64,000 bases of DNA from Phycisphaerae bacterium. Its GTDB lineage: Bacteria; Planctomycetota; Phycisphaerae; Phycisphaerales; UBA1924. The notes below the pieces were generated by a model. The model was not told where the DNA came from. It made no database searches and saw only the letters and a list, made by a program, of their open reading frames with translations. Where the stretch lies: positions 186,001 to 250,000 of the forward strand of contig BQMO01000001.1 of NCBI GenBank assembly GCA_022180725.1. Direction: 5' to 3'. Made by a program: the position numbers and the translations under genes. Shown piece by piece: positions 46,221-56,581 of the stretch; position 1 is the stretch's first letter, and every line of letters begins with the position of its first letter.

Positions 46221-46252
46221 GAGGGACGCGCCGGCGCGTCCCTCTTTTCTTT
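46221..46252 (+). terminator. Rho-independent terminator after gdhA
   Basis: GAGGGACGCGCC and GGCGCGTCCCTC form a perfect palindrome with a short loop when folded, directly followed by TTTTCTTTT and a pyrimidine-rich tract. It lies about 170 bases past the gdhA stop and is one of the clearest terminators in the window. Confidence 0.9.
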
Positions 46253-46340
46253 TCCCTCTTTCCCTTTCCCGTCTCTCTTCTCCACCTTCTCCTTTCCCAC
46301 TTCGAGCCCTTCACGACCTTGGCGTTTGAAAGAGCCTCGC

Positions 46341-46706
46341 ATGATTCTCTACCTCGCCGCCGATCTCCTCTGGGCCACCCGCATCAAGGCGACCGCCGAG
46401 TCCCTCGGCCTCGCAGCGCGCCCTGTCCGCACCCTCGACATGCTCGAAGCCCGCCTCGCCGACACGCAGCCCGCGGCCATCCTCCTCGACCTCGAAGCCC
46501 CCGACGCCGCGCTCGCCATGCTCGCCCGATTGCGTGGGCCGACCGCCACCGACCGCGAACGCGCCATCCGAACCCTCGCCTGGTCCCCGCATGTCCACCG
46601 CGAGTTGATGGAACAGGCCCGGGCCGCGGGCGCCGACGAGGTGCTGCCGCGCGGGGCGTTCGACCGGAATCTGCCCGAAATACTTACGAAACTCGTCGCC
46701 GGGTAG
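46341..46706 (+). CDS. Response-regulator-like receiver protein, degenerate
   Basis: This 121-residue protein starts at ATG 46341 and reads as one alpha/beta domain: MILYLAADLLWATRIKATAE, AAILLDLEAPDAALAMLARL, TLAWSPHVHRELMEQARAAG, ADEVLPRGAF. The ILLDLE strand sits where receivers have the phospho-Asp, and the final strand and Arg resemble the K-containing loop, but the N-terminal acidic pair is absent. It could be a pseudo-receiver. The upstream frame is pyrimidine-tract derived and not used. It is alone after the terminator. Confidence 0.6.
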   Translation: MILYLAADLLWATRIKATAESLGLAARPVRTLDMLEARLADTQPAAILLDLEAPDAALAMLARLRGPTATDRERAIRTLAWSPHVHRELMEQARAAGADEVLPRGAFDRNLPEILTKLVAG

Positions 46707-46710
46707 GACG

Positions 46711-47448
46711 TCACGACCGTCGAACGTCACTGGCCACTACGCCGTCGGCGAGGCGAACGATGCGCCTGCACCGGGCTGCGACGCTGTCGTCGTGCGTGAC
46801 CATGAGGATCGTCATCCCCTCGGCGTGCAGGCGGTCGAACAGCTCGAGGATCGCCTTGCCGGTCTTGGAGTCCAGGTTGCCCGTCGGTTCGTCGGCCATC
46901 AGCACGACCGGTTTGGTCACCAGCGCCCGGGCAATGGCCACGCGCTGCTGCTGCCCGCCCGAGAGTTCGCGCGGGCGATGGTCCAACCGATCGGCCAACC
47001 CCACCAGCCCGAGCATCTCTGCGGCACGGCGCAGTCGCTCGGGCTTGGGCACATTCTGATAGAACAGCGGCACCGCGACGTTCTCGTCGATGCGCAGTTC
47101 CGGGATCAGGTTGAACGCCTGGAAGACGAACCCGATCTTCCGTCCGCGGTAGGCGCTGAGCGTCTCGTCGCTCATCACGCCGATGTCCTCGCCGTCCAGC
47201 AGGTACAGCCCATCGGTCGGACGATCCAGACATCCCAGCACGTTCATCAGCGTGGACTTGCCCGAGCCTGACGACCCCATGATCGCGACGTACTCGCCGC
47301 GGTTCACCACCAAGTCCACGCCCTTGAGGGCCTCGACCATCACCGTGCCGTCGGGCTTGAAGTACGTCTTGCGCAGCGCTCGAAGTTCAGCCACGGGAAC
47401 GCCCCCGGCGGCTTCGTCGATCGTCGTGGTGGGCGCGAGGGTGGTCAT
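46711..47448 (-). CDS. ABC transporter ATP-binding protein (LolD/MacB type)
   Basis: This 245-residue ATPase has Walker A GSSGSGKSTLMNVLGCLDRP, Q-loop FVFQAFNLIPELR, the signature LSGGQQQRVAIARAL, Walker B VVLMADEPTGNLD and the switch His in MVTHDD. GCLDRPTDG and TGNLDSKTG match the lipoprotein-release/MacB-FtsE branch. No permease gene is adjacent, so its membrane partner is elsewhere. ATG 47448 lies 14 bases after the STAS gene's stop, in the gyrA-STAS-ABC run. Confidence 0.9.
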   Translation of the reverse strand: MTTLAPTTTIDEAAGGVPVAELRALRKTYFKPDGTVMVEALKGVDLVVNRGEYVAIMGSSGSGKSTLMNVLGCLDRPTDGLYLLDGEDIGVMSDETLSAYRGRKIGFVFQAFNLIPELRIDENVAVPLFYQNVPKPERLRRAAEMLGLVGLADRLDHRPRELSGGQQQRVAIARALVTKPVVLMADEPTGNLDSKTGKAILELFDRLHAEGMTILMVTHDDSVAARCRRIVRLADGVVASDVRRS

Positions 47449-47462
47449 GGCGGCGCGAAACG

Positions 47463-47822
47463 TCAGGCCCGCTTGCGGCGTTCTTCGTCTTCCAGTTGCA
47501 GGCCCGCGAGGGCCGTCATCGGGTCGGGCGCGAACCGGAAGACTTTGTCCAGCCCGGTGACGAGGAAGAGCGTCCACACCTGGTCGCCCACGCTGCAGAG
47601 GCGCAGGCCCGCGTCGCGCTCGTGCAGCAGTTTCTTCAGCCGCAGCAACTGGGCAAGGTTCGAACTGTTCAGGTACGTCACCTGCCCGAAGTTGAGGACG
47701 ACGTGGGGCACGAAGCCCTTGGCGGCCTGCACGCGGTCGATGATGGCGTGAAGGTCCTCCGACAGCCCCGGCTCGTCGCCGAGTTCCGTCACCACGATGC
47801 GGTCCGACCAGTCCGTGCTCAT
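47463..47822 (-). CDS. STAS-domain protein, anti-sigma-factor antagonist type
   Basis: This 119-residue protein reads as a single STAS domain: RIVVTELGDEPGLSEDLHAI, HVVLNFGQVTYLNSSNLAQL, LRLKKLLHERDAGLRLCSVG, and VTGLDKVFRF. The Ser in LNSSNLAQL is at the position phosphorylated in SpoIIAA-like antagonists. It should bind an anti-sigma/kinase partner that is not encoded here. Its ATG overlaps the gyrA stop (ATGA), so it is translated with gyrase. Confidence 0.85.
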   Translation of the reverse strand: MSTDWSDRIVVTELGDEPGLSEDLHAIIDRVQAAKGFVPHVVLNFGQVTYLNSSNLAQLLRLKKLLHERDAGLRLCSVGDQVWTLFLVTGLDKVFRFAPDPMTALAGLQLEDEERRKRA

Positions 47823-50539
47823 GGGGTCGCGCCTCCGCCGTTGGTTCCGTTCACCGCCTCGCCCTCGGGCACGCGGGCCGCGGCGACCACCGCGTCGCCC
47901 TCGTGCAGCCCCGCGACACGCACGCCCATGGTTCCACGACCACAAATGCGGATCGTGTCCGCGGGCACGCGGACCAGTTGCCCGCCGCGCGAGACCACCA
48001 CCACATCGTCCCCCGCGTGCACCGCCAGCGCCGCCACGCTGCGACCGTTGCGTTCGCCCGTGTCGATGTCGGCCCGGCCTTTGCCCCCGCGCGATTGCGA
48101 TCGCATCTTCCCGCTCTCGGGCTGTACGCGGTACTCGTCCACCGGCGTGCGCTTCCCGAACCCGCGCTCCGTGATCGTCAGCAGGCACGCCGACGCATCC
48201 GCCGTCATCGGATCGCCCTCGGCGTCGGCGTTCATCGGGATGGCCACCACGCCGATGACCTCGTCACCCTCGGCCAACTCGATGCCCTTGACCCCCGCCG
48301 CGGCCCGCCCCATGTCGCGGGCGTCCTGCTCGTTGAACCGGATCGCCATGCCCTGGGCCGTCGCCAGCAGCAGGTCGTCGTTCCCGTCCGTCAGCGTCAC
48401 GTCGAGCAGGGTGTCGCCCTCCTTCAGTCCCACCGCGATCAGCCCCGCGCGGCTCACGTTCGCGTAGGCCTTCAGGGCCGTGCGCTTCACGATGCCACCC
48501 TTGCTCACGAAGGTCAGGAAATCGCTGCCCGCCTCGAAACTCTTGATGGCCAGGTAGGCGCACGTCCGCTCCCCGGGCTTCAGGTCGATCAGGTTCACGA
48601 TCGACCGCCCCACGCTCGTGCGTGACATCTCGGGGATTTCGTAGACCTTCATCTTGAAGACACGACCGGTATCGGTGAAGCACAGCAGATCGTCGTGCGA
48701 ACCGGCCACGAAGACGTGCGCGATGAAATCGTCCTCCTTCGCGTCGCCGGCGCGGATGCCCTTGCCCCCGCGGCCCTGCTGGCGATAGGTCTCCAGCGGC
48801 ACGCGTTTCACGTACCCCTGCCGGCTGATCGTCACCGCCACGTCCTCGCGGGGGATCAGGTCCTCGATCAGGATGTCCTCGCCCGTATCCTCGATGGTCG
48901 TCACGCGGGGCGAAGCGTGCCGGGCACGCATCTCGAGCAGCTCGTCGCGGATCAGCCCGAGCACACGGGCCGGGCTGGCGAGGATGCGCTCGTACTCGGC
49001 GATTTCGCCCACCACCTTCGTGTAATCGTTCACCAGCCGCTCGATTTCCAGCCCGACCAGTTGGATCAGCCGCATCGCGCCGATCGTCTCGGCCTGCACG
49101 CGGGTGAGTTCCAGCCCGCCCGACGCCTCCGCGGCCCGCAGCCGCGACGCCAGTTCGGCGGGGAGTTTCGCCAGGTGCGGGTGACCCGCGGGGATGCGGA
49201 ATCGCCGCGTCGCCAGCCGCTCGATGGCCTCTTCCCGCGTCTTGCTCGCCCGGATCTCGCGGATCACTTCGTCGATGTCGCAGACCGCGAGGATCATGCC
49301 CTCCAGCACGTGGGCCTTCTTCTTGGCCTCGCTCAACAGGTGGGCCGTCCGCCGGCGGATCACGTCGATCCGGTGCGCCAGGTACTGGTCGATCAGTTCG
49401 CACAGCCCGAGCGTGCGCGGCTGGCGGTTCACCAGCGCGATGTTGATGATCGACACCGTCTCCTGCAAGGGCGTGAACTCGAAGAGTTGCTTCTCGACCA
49501 CGCGCGGGTCGCCGCCCTTCTTCAACTCGATCACGATCCGCGTCGCCGCCTCGCGCCCCGACTCGTTGCGCACGTCCGCCACGTCGGTGACTTTCTCTTC
49601 CTTCACCGCCCCGACGATGCGCTCGACCAGGTTGTTCTGCGCGAGCATGAAAGGGATCGTGTCGATCACCAGTTGCTGCCGCCCGCCGCCCAGGTCCTCC
49701 ACGTGCGTCGTGCCGCGGAGCGAGATCTTCCCGCGGCCCGTGGCGTAGGCCTCGAGGATACCCCGCCGACCCGCGATCACGCCGCCGGTGGGGAAGTCCG
49801 GCCCCTTGATCCCGTGCCGCTCAATCGACCCGTCCGCGGCGACCACGTCGGTCATCAGCTCCTCGACGCTCAGCCGTTCACGCCCCGCCAGGCGTGCGTC
49901 CACCGTGCGGATCAGCGCGTCGAACACCTCGGTGGGGTTGTGCGGCTGAAGGCTCGTCGCCATGCCCACCGCGATCCCGATCCCCCCGTTGATCAGCAGG
50001 TTGGGGAACTTGCCCGGCAGCACGAGCGGTTCCTTCAACCGATCGTCGTAGTTGGGCTGAAAGTCGACCGTGCCGAGGGTCAGGTCGGCGAGCATGTCGG
50101 TCGCCGCGTGCGTCATGCGGGCCTCGGTGTACCGCATCGCCGCGGGCGGGTCGCCCTCGATGCTGCCGAAGTTGCCCTGCGGGTCCACCAGCGGCCCGCG
50201 CATTTTCCACTTCTGCGCCATGCCCACGAGCGTGGGGTAGATGACGCTCTCGCCGTGCGGGTGATAGTTGCCGCTCGTGTCGCCGCAGATCTTCGCGCAC
50301 TTGAGGTGCTTGTGCCCGGGGCGCAGGTTGAGGTCGTTCATGGCCACGAGGATGCGCCGCTGGCTGGGCTTCAACCCGTCGCGCACGTCGGGCAGCGCGC
50401 GGTCCATGATCGTGCTCATCGCGTACGTGAGGTACGAGTCCTTCAGCTCGCGCTGCACGTCCTGCTCGATCACGCGTGCCGGCGTCGCGGCGCCGTCGCG
50501 CTCGTCCGGCTGGTGGGTCATTTCCGCGTCGTTGCTCAT
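47819..50539 (-). CDS. gyrA: DNA gyrase subunit A
   Basis: This 906-residue type II topoisomerase subunit cuts and rejoins DNA. The breakage-reunion domain has GLKPSQRRILVAMND, HPHGESVIYPTLVGMAQ, and the catalytic Tyr137 in AAMRYTEARMT. The C-terminal beta-propeller is complete, with a GyrA-box-like QSRGGKG, a variant of QRRGGKG, which separates it from ParC. ATG 50539 is a good start. The gene continues into STAS and ABC genes by overlap. Confidence 0.95.
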   Translation of the reverse strand: MSNDAEMTHQPDERDGAATPARVIEQDVQRELKDSYLTYAMSTIMDRALPDVRDGLKPSQRRILVAMNDLNLRPGHKHLKCAKICGDTSGNYHPHGESVIYPTLVGMAQKWKMRGPLVDPQGNFGSIEGDPPAAMRYTEARMTHAATDMLADLTLGTVDFQPNYDDRLKEPLVLPGKFPNLLINGGIGIAVGMATSLQPHNPTEVFDALIRTVDARLAGRERLSVEELMTDVVAADGSIERHGIKGPDFPTGGVIAGRRGILEAYATGRGKISLRGTTHVEDLGGGRQQLVIDTIPFMLAQNNLVERIVGAVKEEKVTDVADVRNESGREAATRIVIELKKGGDPRVVEKQLFEFTPLQETVSIINIALVNRQPRTLGLCELIDQYLAHRIDVIRRRTAHLLSEAKKKAHVLEGMILAVCDIDEVIREIRASKTREEAIERLATRRFRIPAGHPHLAKLPAELASRLRAAEASGGLELTRVQAETIGAMRLIQLVGLEIERLVNDYTKVVGEIAEYERILASPARVLGLIRDELLEMRARHASPRVTTIEDTGEDILIEDLIPREDVAVTISRQGYVKRVPLETYRQQGRGGKGIRAGDAKEDDFIAHVFVAGSHDDLLCFTDTGRVFKMKVYEIPEMSRTSVGRSIVNLIDLKPGERTCAYLAIKSFEAGSDFLTFVSKGGIVKRTALKAYANVSRAGLIAVGLKEGDTLLDVTLTDGNDDLLLATAQGMAIRFNEQDARDMGRAAAGVKGIELAEGDEVIGVVAIPMNADAEGDPMTADASACLLTITERGFGKRTPVDEYRVQPESGKMRSQSRGGKGRADIDTGERNGRSVAALAVHAGDDVVVVSRGGQLVRVPADTIRICGRGTMGVRVAGLHEGDAVVAAARVPEGEAVNGTNGGGATP

Positions 50540-50736
50540 GCCCTGCGCTCTCCGTGCTGGACGCCCTGCCCGCCGCCCCGGCGGACTTTTCGCGACTCGA
50601 ACACACCCCGAACCGGCGTGCCGTACCGTCTGGTTCTTTCAACCCGGATTGTACGTTCGCGCGGTGCGTACCGCACGGCCAGACACCACGGATTCACAAG
50701 TTTTGCACGGGCTTCAACAGCCTGTGGCTTCGCGGC

Positions 50737-52578
50737 TTATGGCGCCGCCGGGGACGCCATACGCGACGTTGCTCGCTCCAGTCCGCGTCGAGATTCCGTC
50801 ACCGTCCAGAGCGCCATCGCGGAGGCTTCGAGCGATTGGCGAGGGTCCCAGAGTGCCAGACGCACGCCGAAGAGCGCACGCCGAGGCTCCACCGCGATAT
50901 ACGCCGTGTCGCGGTCGAGCGCCAACTGCCGCACGAAGCGAAGTCCTGCGACCAGTCGCGACACCTCGCGCAGTGTCTGATCGCGGTCCGTCAATCGATC
51001 ATCGCCGAGCATGAGGGCCATGCCCGCCAGTGGACGAATGCTGAACCAGGTCGGGTACGGATTGCCCGAGGAAGGGAACACAATTCCTCCCGCCATGTCG
51101 GCCTGGTCGGCGAGATCGGTCGAGGCACCCTGATGGTCCCACACGCGGGCACGAAACTCGCGCAGCGCCGGGGCCGACGGCCAGTCGCCGTCGCCCACCA
51201 AATACGACTCCGCGAGGATCAGCCACGGCATGTGCACGACAAGCCTCGCGGGCGCGGTATCACGGAAGAGCGACCGCACGGCCTCGCGCGCCACCACGCA
51301 GGCCTGCGCGCGGGCTGATTCGTCCGCATCCAACGCCCGAGCCGCCAGGGCGCATGCGATCACGCCTCGCTCATGCTCGGGCACGTCCGGCGCCCAGCCC
51401 CGCTCCGGCGTGAACGACGCCGCGAGACGGGCGTCGATCTTCGCGAGTGTGTCCGCGTCGCCGATCGTCGCGGTCGGATCGGCGTCCATCAGTGCCCGGG
51501 CCGCAAGCACCCACGCGGCGCTCGCCGCCGTGCGGTCCCAGACCGATCCCTCGTTGTGCGTGAGCGAAATCAGGACCGCACGCGCCGTGCCTAGCGCGCC
51601 CGCCGCGGAGAGACGATCCGGCTCGTGCGCGGCATACCGACACAACGCCATCGCCGCCAAAGCCTGGTCCGTCGGCGAGGCCATCTCCGGGTCGGCACGC
51701 CCCGTTACCGGCTGATACGTCCCGAGGAAGTGGCAGGTCTCGGCCTCACCGACGAGTCGCGCGGGCGTACGCACCACGCGTGCCTGAAGGTGCTCCGCCA
51801 GCGCACGCTCAAATGTGCGAAGCCCCGCCGACGACACGTCCGCCATCGACACGACACGTCCGCCGCGATACGCGAACCACGGCTGCTCGTCGGCCCGCGA
51901 CTGCACCAGGTGCAGCACGGGAAACCATCCATACGCGAGCCGGTGCGCCTCGGCGAGCGCCCCGGCCTCGCCCCGGGCCGTGCCGCGGATCGGCGCCGAC
52001 GCATCGCCCACCACCACCGCCACACACCCGGCCAGGGCATCGCCCGGCGTCTTTCCGCTCAGCAGCATCGTCCCGGGGAACGCGGCCTCGATCCGGTCCG
52101 CACGTCGTACCACGACCCCCACCAGGCCCGGCGGGAGTTTCGCGTCCGCGTCGGCGAACGTCGCCACGTCGAGCGACTGCTCCGCACCCCCGAGTTCGAG
52201 GCTCAGCACCGAGAGCCGCAACGACTCGCGGGCGCGGAGTGCGTCGGCCTCGCTCGCGGCCCGGGCGAGCGCCGCGTCGATCTCCGCACGGGCGGCCTTC
52301 GTCGCCGACGCCAAGGCGCCCTCGCCGACCGCCGAACCTCGCGCGATCACGCGGCCGTCCAGCCGGAGCATGATGTGCACCGCTGATTCCCCCACCCCCG
52401 AGACTCCGGACGGATCGCCCTCGACCAGGGCCGTTCGTACGTCGTGAAAGGCGCGGATAGCGGCCGCGGGTTCGGGCATCGCCGCAACCTGGGCCGGCGC
52501 CCGACCGCCGACGAGCAGCCCCAGCGCTGCCACGGCACCACGCGCGATGTTGCCAGAACGCCACGCGACGGCTCGCAT
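50737..52578 (-). CDS. Secreted hypothetical protein, helical repeat-rich
   Basis: This 613-residue protein starts at ATG 52578 with a signal peptide (NIARGAVAALGLLVGGRAPAQ, cleaved near 30). The N-terminal half has mixed alpha/beta character (VHIMLRLDGRVIARGSAVGE); the C-terminal half is strongly helical with Ala/Leu-rich segments resembling alpha-toroid or TPR-like packing (AASAAWVLAARALMDADPTA, GVIACALAARALDADESARA). That half recalls terpene-cyclase or glycosidase-like toroids, but no active-site motif is seen. It lies upstream of gyrA on the same strand, 197 bases apart. Function unknown. Confidence 0.65.
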   Translation of the reverse strand: MRAVAWRSGNIARGAVAALGLLVGGRAPAQVAAMPEPAAAIRAFHDVRTALVEGDPSGVSGVGESAVHIMLRLDGRVIARGSAVGEGALASATKAARAEIDAALARAASEADALRARESLRLSVLSLELGGAEQSLDVATFADADAKLPPGLVGVVVRRADRIEAAFPGTMLLSGKTPGDALAGCVAVVVGDASAPIRGTARGEAGALAEAHRLAYGWFPVLHLVQSRADEQPWFAYRGGRVVSMADVSSAGLRTFERALAEHLQARVVRTPARLVGEAETCHFLGTYQPVTGRADPEMASPTDQALAAMALCRYAAHEPDRLSAAGALGTARAVLISLTHNEGSVWDRTAASAAWVLAARALMDADPTATIGDADTLAKIDARLAASFTPERGWAPDVPEHERGVIACALAARALDADESARAQACVVAREAVRSLFRDTAPARLVVHMPWLILAESYLVGDGDWPSAPALREFRARVWDHQGASTDLADQADMAGGIVFPSSGNPYPTWFSIRPLAGMALMLGDDRLTDRDQTLREVSRLVAGLRFVRQLALDRDTAYIAVEPRRALFGVRLALWDPRQSLEASAMALWTVTESRRGLERATSRMASPAAP

Positions 52579-52636
52579 GGAAGCCCGCGCGTCTGATAAC
52601 CGGTGGCGAACCGCGTTGGCGCCGTGAAAAAGCCTC

Positions 52637-52666
52637 TTGCCAACAGCCGCCTCGCCGTGGCATACT
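52637..52666 (+). promoter_or_regulatory. Candidate promoter of a mini-ORF
   Basis: TTGCCA at 52637-52642 and CATACT at 52661-52666, 18 bases apart, point rightward, towards the 26-codon ORF at 52709. The predicted transcript leader is about 35 bases. Confidence 0.4.
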
Positions 52667-52708
52667 GCTTGTTCCTCTTCCGCGTGGACAATCCAAGAGA
52701 GGTGTTCC

Positions 52709-52789
52709 ATGAGCCGCATCCTCACCGTCACCGAGTCCCACAAGCGCGTCGCCATCCTCTGCCTGCTGTCGTTCCTGGCGCTCTGCTAG
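52709..52789 (+). CDS. 26-residue hydrophobic mini-protein
   Basis: ATG 52709 to TAG 52787-52789 encodes 26 residues, beginning MSRILTVTESHK and ending LLSFLALC. The last 13 residues are a hydrophobic stretch with two cysteines, so it could insert in the membrane. GAGAGG lies about eight bases upstream and a promoter candidate sits before it. It is too short for routine gene callers. It lies between a secreted-protein gene on the minus strand and the rpsA terminator. It may be a real mini-protein, a leader peptide, or chance. Confidence 0.4.
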   Translation: MSRILTVTESHKRVAILCLLSFLALC

Positions 52790-52855
52790 ACCACGCCACC
52801 CGCGAGCGACAGTAGGGCCGACGCCGCCTCGCCCCATGGATCAGCCAATCCGGCG

Positions 52856-52888
52856 CGTAAAAACGCCCGGACCTGGTGGCCCGGGCGT
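52856..52888 (-). terminator. Rho-independent terminator of rpsA
   Basis: On the minus strand ACGCCCGG and CCGGGCGT form an eight-base-pair stem around a ten-base loop, followed by TTTTT (AAAAA at 52859-52863 on plus). It begins about 20 bases after the rpsA stop. Confidence 0.85.
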
Positions 52889-52908
52889 GGTTGAGTTTCA
52901 ATCCCGTC

Positions 52909-54681
52909 TTACTGGAACCGGATCTTGTCCGTGCCCATCGCGTCGTGCGCGCCCATGCCGCCGAGCGAGGGAGAATCGCCCTTGCTCCGCCGCGGCGTCT
53001 CCTCGCCCGTCGACGAGGCCCCGCCCGACGAATCGCCCCACTGGGCACGCTTCAGCGACAACCCGATCTTGCGATCGGGCCGATCCACCCGGAGAATCTT
53101 CACGTCGATCTCGTCGCCCGCCTTGACCACGTCCTGCGGGTTCTCGACCTTGTGATCGGCGAGTTCCGAGATGTGCAGCAGGCCCTCGAGGTCGTTCTCC
53201 AGTTCCACGAAGACGCCGAAGTTCGTGATCTTGGTGACCTTCCCGCGCACGACCATGCCGGGCTTGTAGTGCTCGGGGATCGCCGCGATCCACGGGTCCT
53301 CGGACAGTTGCTTGATGCCCAGGCTGATGCGCTGCTTGTCGCGCTCGACCTCGAGCACCACGCACCGCACGGTGTCGCCCTTCTTCACCACCTCGTTGGG
53401 GTGCGTGACCTTCTTCGTCCACGACATGTCGGAGATGTGCAGCAGCCCGTCGATGCCCGGCTCGATCTCCACGAACGCGCCGTAGTTCGCCAGGTTCCGC
53501 ACCTTGCCCTCGATGATCGTCCCCGGGGGGTACTTGTCGCCGACCAGTTCCCACGGGTTGACCTCGATCTGCTTCATGCCGAGGCTGATTTCCTGCTTGT
53601 CCTTGTTGATCTCCAGGACGACCACGTCGATCTCCTGGTTGGGCTGCACCATCTCGCTGGGATGGTTCACGCGGCGGGTCCACGACATCTCGGAGATGTG
53701 CACCAGCCCCTCGATCCCGTCCTCCAGCCGCACGAACGCCCCGTACGACATGATGTTCACCACCGTCCCGTGGATGCGCGCGCCCACCGGGAACTTCTTC
53801 TCGATCTCCTCCCACGGGCTGGCCTCGCGCTGCTTGAGGCCCAGCGCGATCTTCTCCTTCTCCCGGTCGATGTTCAGCACCTTCACTTCGACCTTCTGCC
53901 CAAGCTTCAGCAGTTCGCTGGGGTGATTGATCCGACCCCACGACATATCGGTGATGTGCAGCAGTCCGTCGATCCCGCCCAGGTCCACGAACGCGCCGAA
54001 CTCGGCGATGTTCTTCACCTCGCCGGTCACGATGTCGCCTTCCTTGATCGTGTCCATCAGGCGCTTCTTCGCCGCGTCGCGCTCCGTCTCGATCAGCTTC
54101 CGCCGCGAGATGACGATGTTCTTCCGCTCCAGGTCGATCTTCAGGATCTCCGCCCGCACCTTGCGCCCGATGAAGTCCCCCACCTCGCCCGGGCGGCGGA
54201 TGTCCACCTGGCTCGCCGGCAGGAACACCGGCACCCCGATGTCCACCAGCAACCCGCCCTTGATCTTCTTCGTCACCATCCCCTCGACAACGTCGCCTTC
54301 CTTGGTCGTATCGACAATCCGCTGCCACGCCATCATCCGGTCGGCCCGACGCTTCGAGAGTTGGATCAGCCCGCTCTCGCCCTCCAGGTCCTCCAGCAGC
54401 ACGTCGACCAGGTCGCCCGGCTTGATGTCCATCCCCTCGAACTCTTCCTTGGGGATCAGCCCTTCGCTCTTCAGCCCCACGTCGATCACCACGTCGTCGC
54501 CGGCGAAACCGCGGACCTTGCCTCGCACCAACTTCCCGGGCGTAAGGTCCGCCATCTTCGTGGCCACCAGCCCGTCCATGTAATCGGCGCCCTGGGTCTT
54601 GGTCCCCATGGCCGCGGCCAGCATCTTCGAGGCTTCATCATCCCCGATGCCCAACGAAGCGATCAGCGTTTCATCAATCAT
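52909..54681 (-). CDS. rpsA: 30S ribosomal protein S1
   Basis: This 590-residue protein recruits mRNA to the small ribosomal subunit. It consists of six S1 OB-fold domains; the last four are highly similar, with repeated ... YGAFVxLExGIEGLVHISEMSW-type cores (for example NIAEFGAFVDLGGIDGLLHI, NLANYGAFVEIEPGIDGLLH). The C-terminal tail is Ser/Gly-rich. ATG 54681 is used because the frame to 54876 is Arg/Pro-rich and precedes the likely promoter (-10 TATACT at 54882-54877 on minus). The upstream leader of about 190 bases contains a perfect CCTCGCG/CGCGAGG dyad. Confidence 0.94.
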   Translation of the reverse strand: MIDETLIASLGIGDDEASKMLAAAMGTKTQGADYMDGLVATKMADLTPGKLVRGKVRGFAGDDVVIDVGLKSEGLIPKEEFEGMDIKPGDLVDVLLEDLEGESGLIQLSKRRADRMMAWQRIVDTTKEGDVVEGMVTKKIKGGLLVDIGVPVFLPASQVDIRRPGEVGDFIGRKVRAEILKIDLERKNIVISRRKLIETERDAAKKRLMDTIKEGDIVTGEVKNIAEFGAFVDLGGIDGLLHITDMSWGRINHPSELLKLGQKVEVKVLNIDREKEKIALGLKQREASPWEEIEKKFPVGARIHGTVVNIMSYGAFVRLEDGIEGLVHISEMSWTRRVNHPSEMVQPNQEIDVVVLEINKDKQEISLGMKQIEVNPWELVGDKYPPGTIIEGKVRNLANYGAFVEIEPGIDGLLHISDMSWTKKVTHPNEVVKKGDTVRCVVLEVERDKQRISLGIKQLSEDPWIAAIPEHYKPGMVVRGKVTKITNFGVFVELENDLEGLLHISELADHKVENPQDVVKAGDEIDVKILRVDRPDRKIGLSLKRAQWGDSSGGASSTGEETPRRSKGDSPSLGGMGAHDAMGTDKIRFQ

Positions 54682-54684
54682 TGA

Positions 54685-54919
54685 ATGTCCTTGTCGCGGC
54701 GAAACTCGCCGCCGAAGGTCCGCCCGCCCCGGTGGACATGGGGGGCACCAACCTCCGGGCCTCGCCGTGTCCGGCGTGCCCTGCCCTATGACAGGCAGTA
54801 AGGTCGTCCGTGAATCACCGCCCCCTCGCGAACGCGAGGAAAACCGCGGGCCGGTCGTCCACCCACCGGCATGCAAAGTATAGGCGGCGTCAGAACCTGC
54901 GCCGCATGCGTCAACCCTG
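54685..54919 (-). promoter_or_regulatory. rpsA promoter and leader region
   Basis: On the minus strand TATACT (54882-54877) is a good -10 box; the -35 is not clear. The predicted leader of roughly 190 bases holds two hairpins: CCTCGCG/CGCGAGG at 54824-54839 and CTGCC/GGCAG at 54781-54797. Leaders of S1 genes are often used for autoregulation, which is a possibility here. Confidence 0.5.
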
Positions 54920-56539
<1,620 letters not shown>

Positions 56540-56581
56540 GGTGCTCGGCGTCGAGGTCGGCCCCTCGCGCCGGGGCCAACC

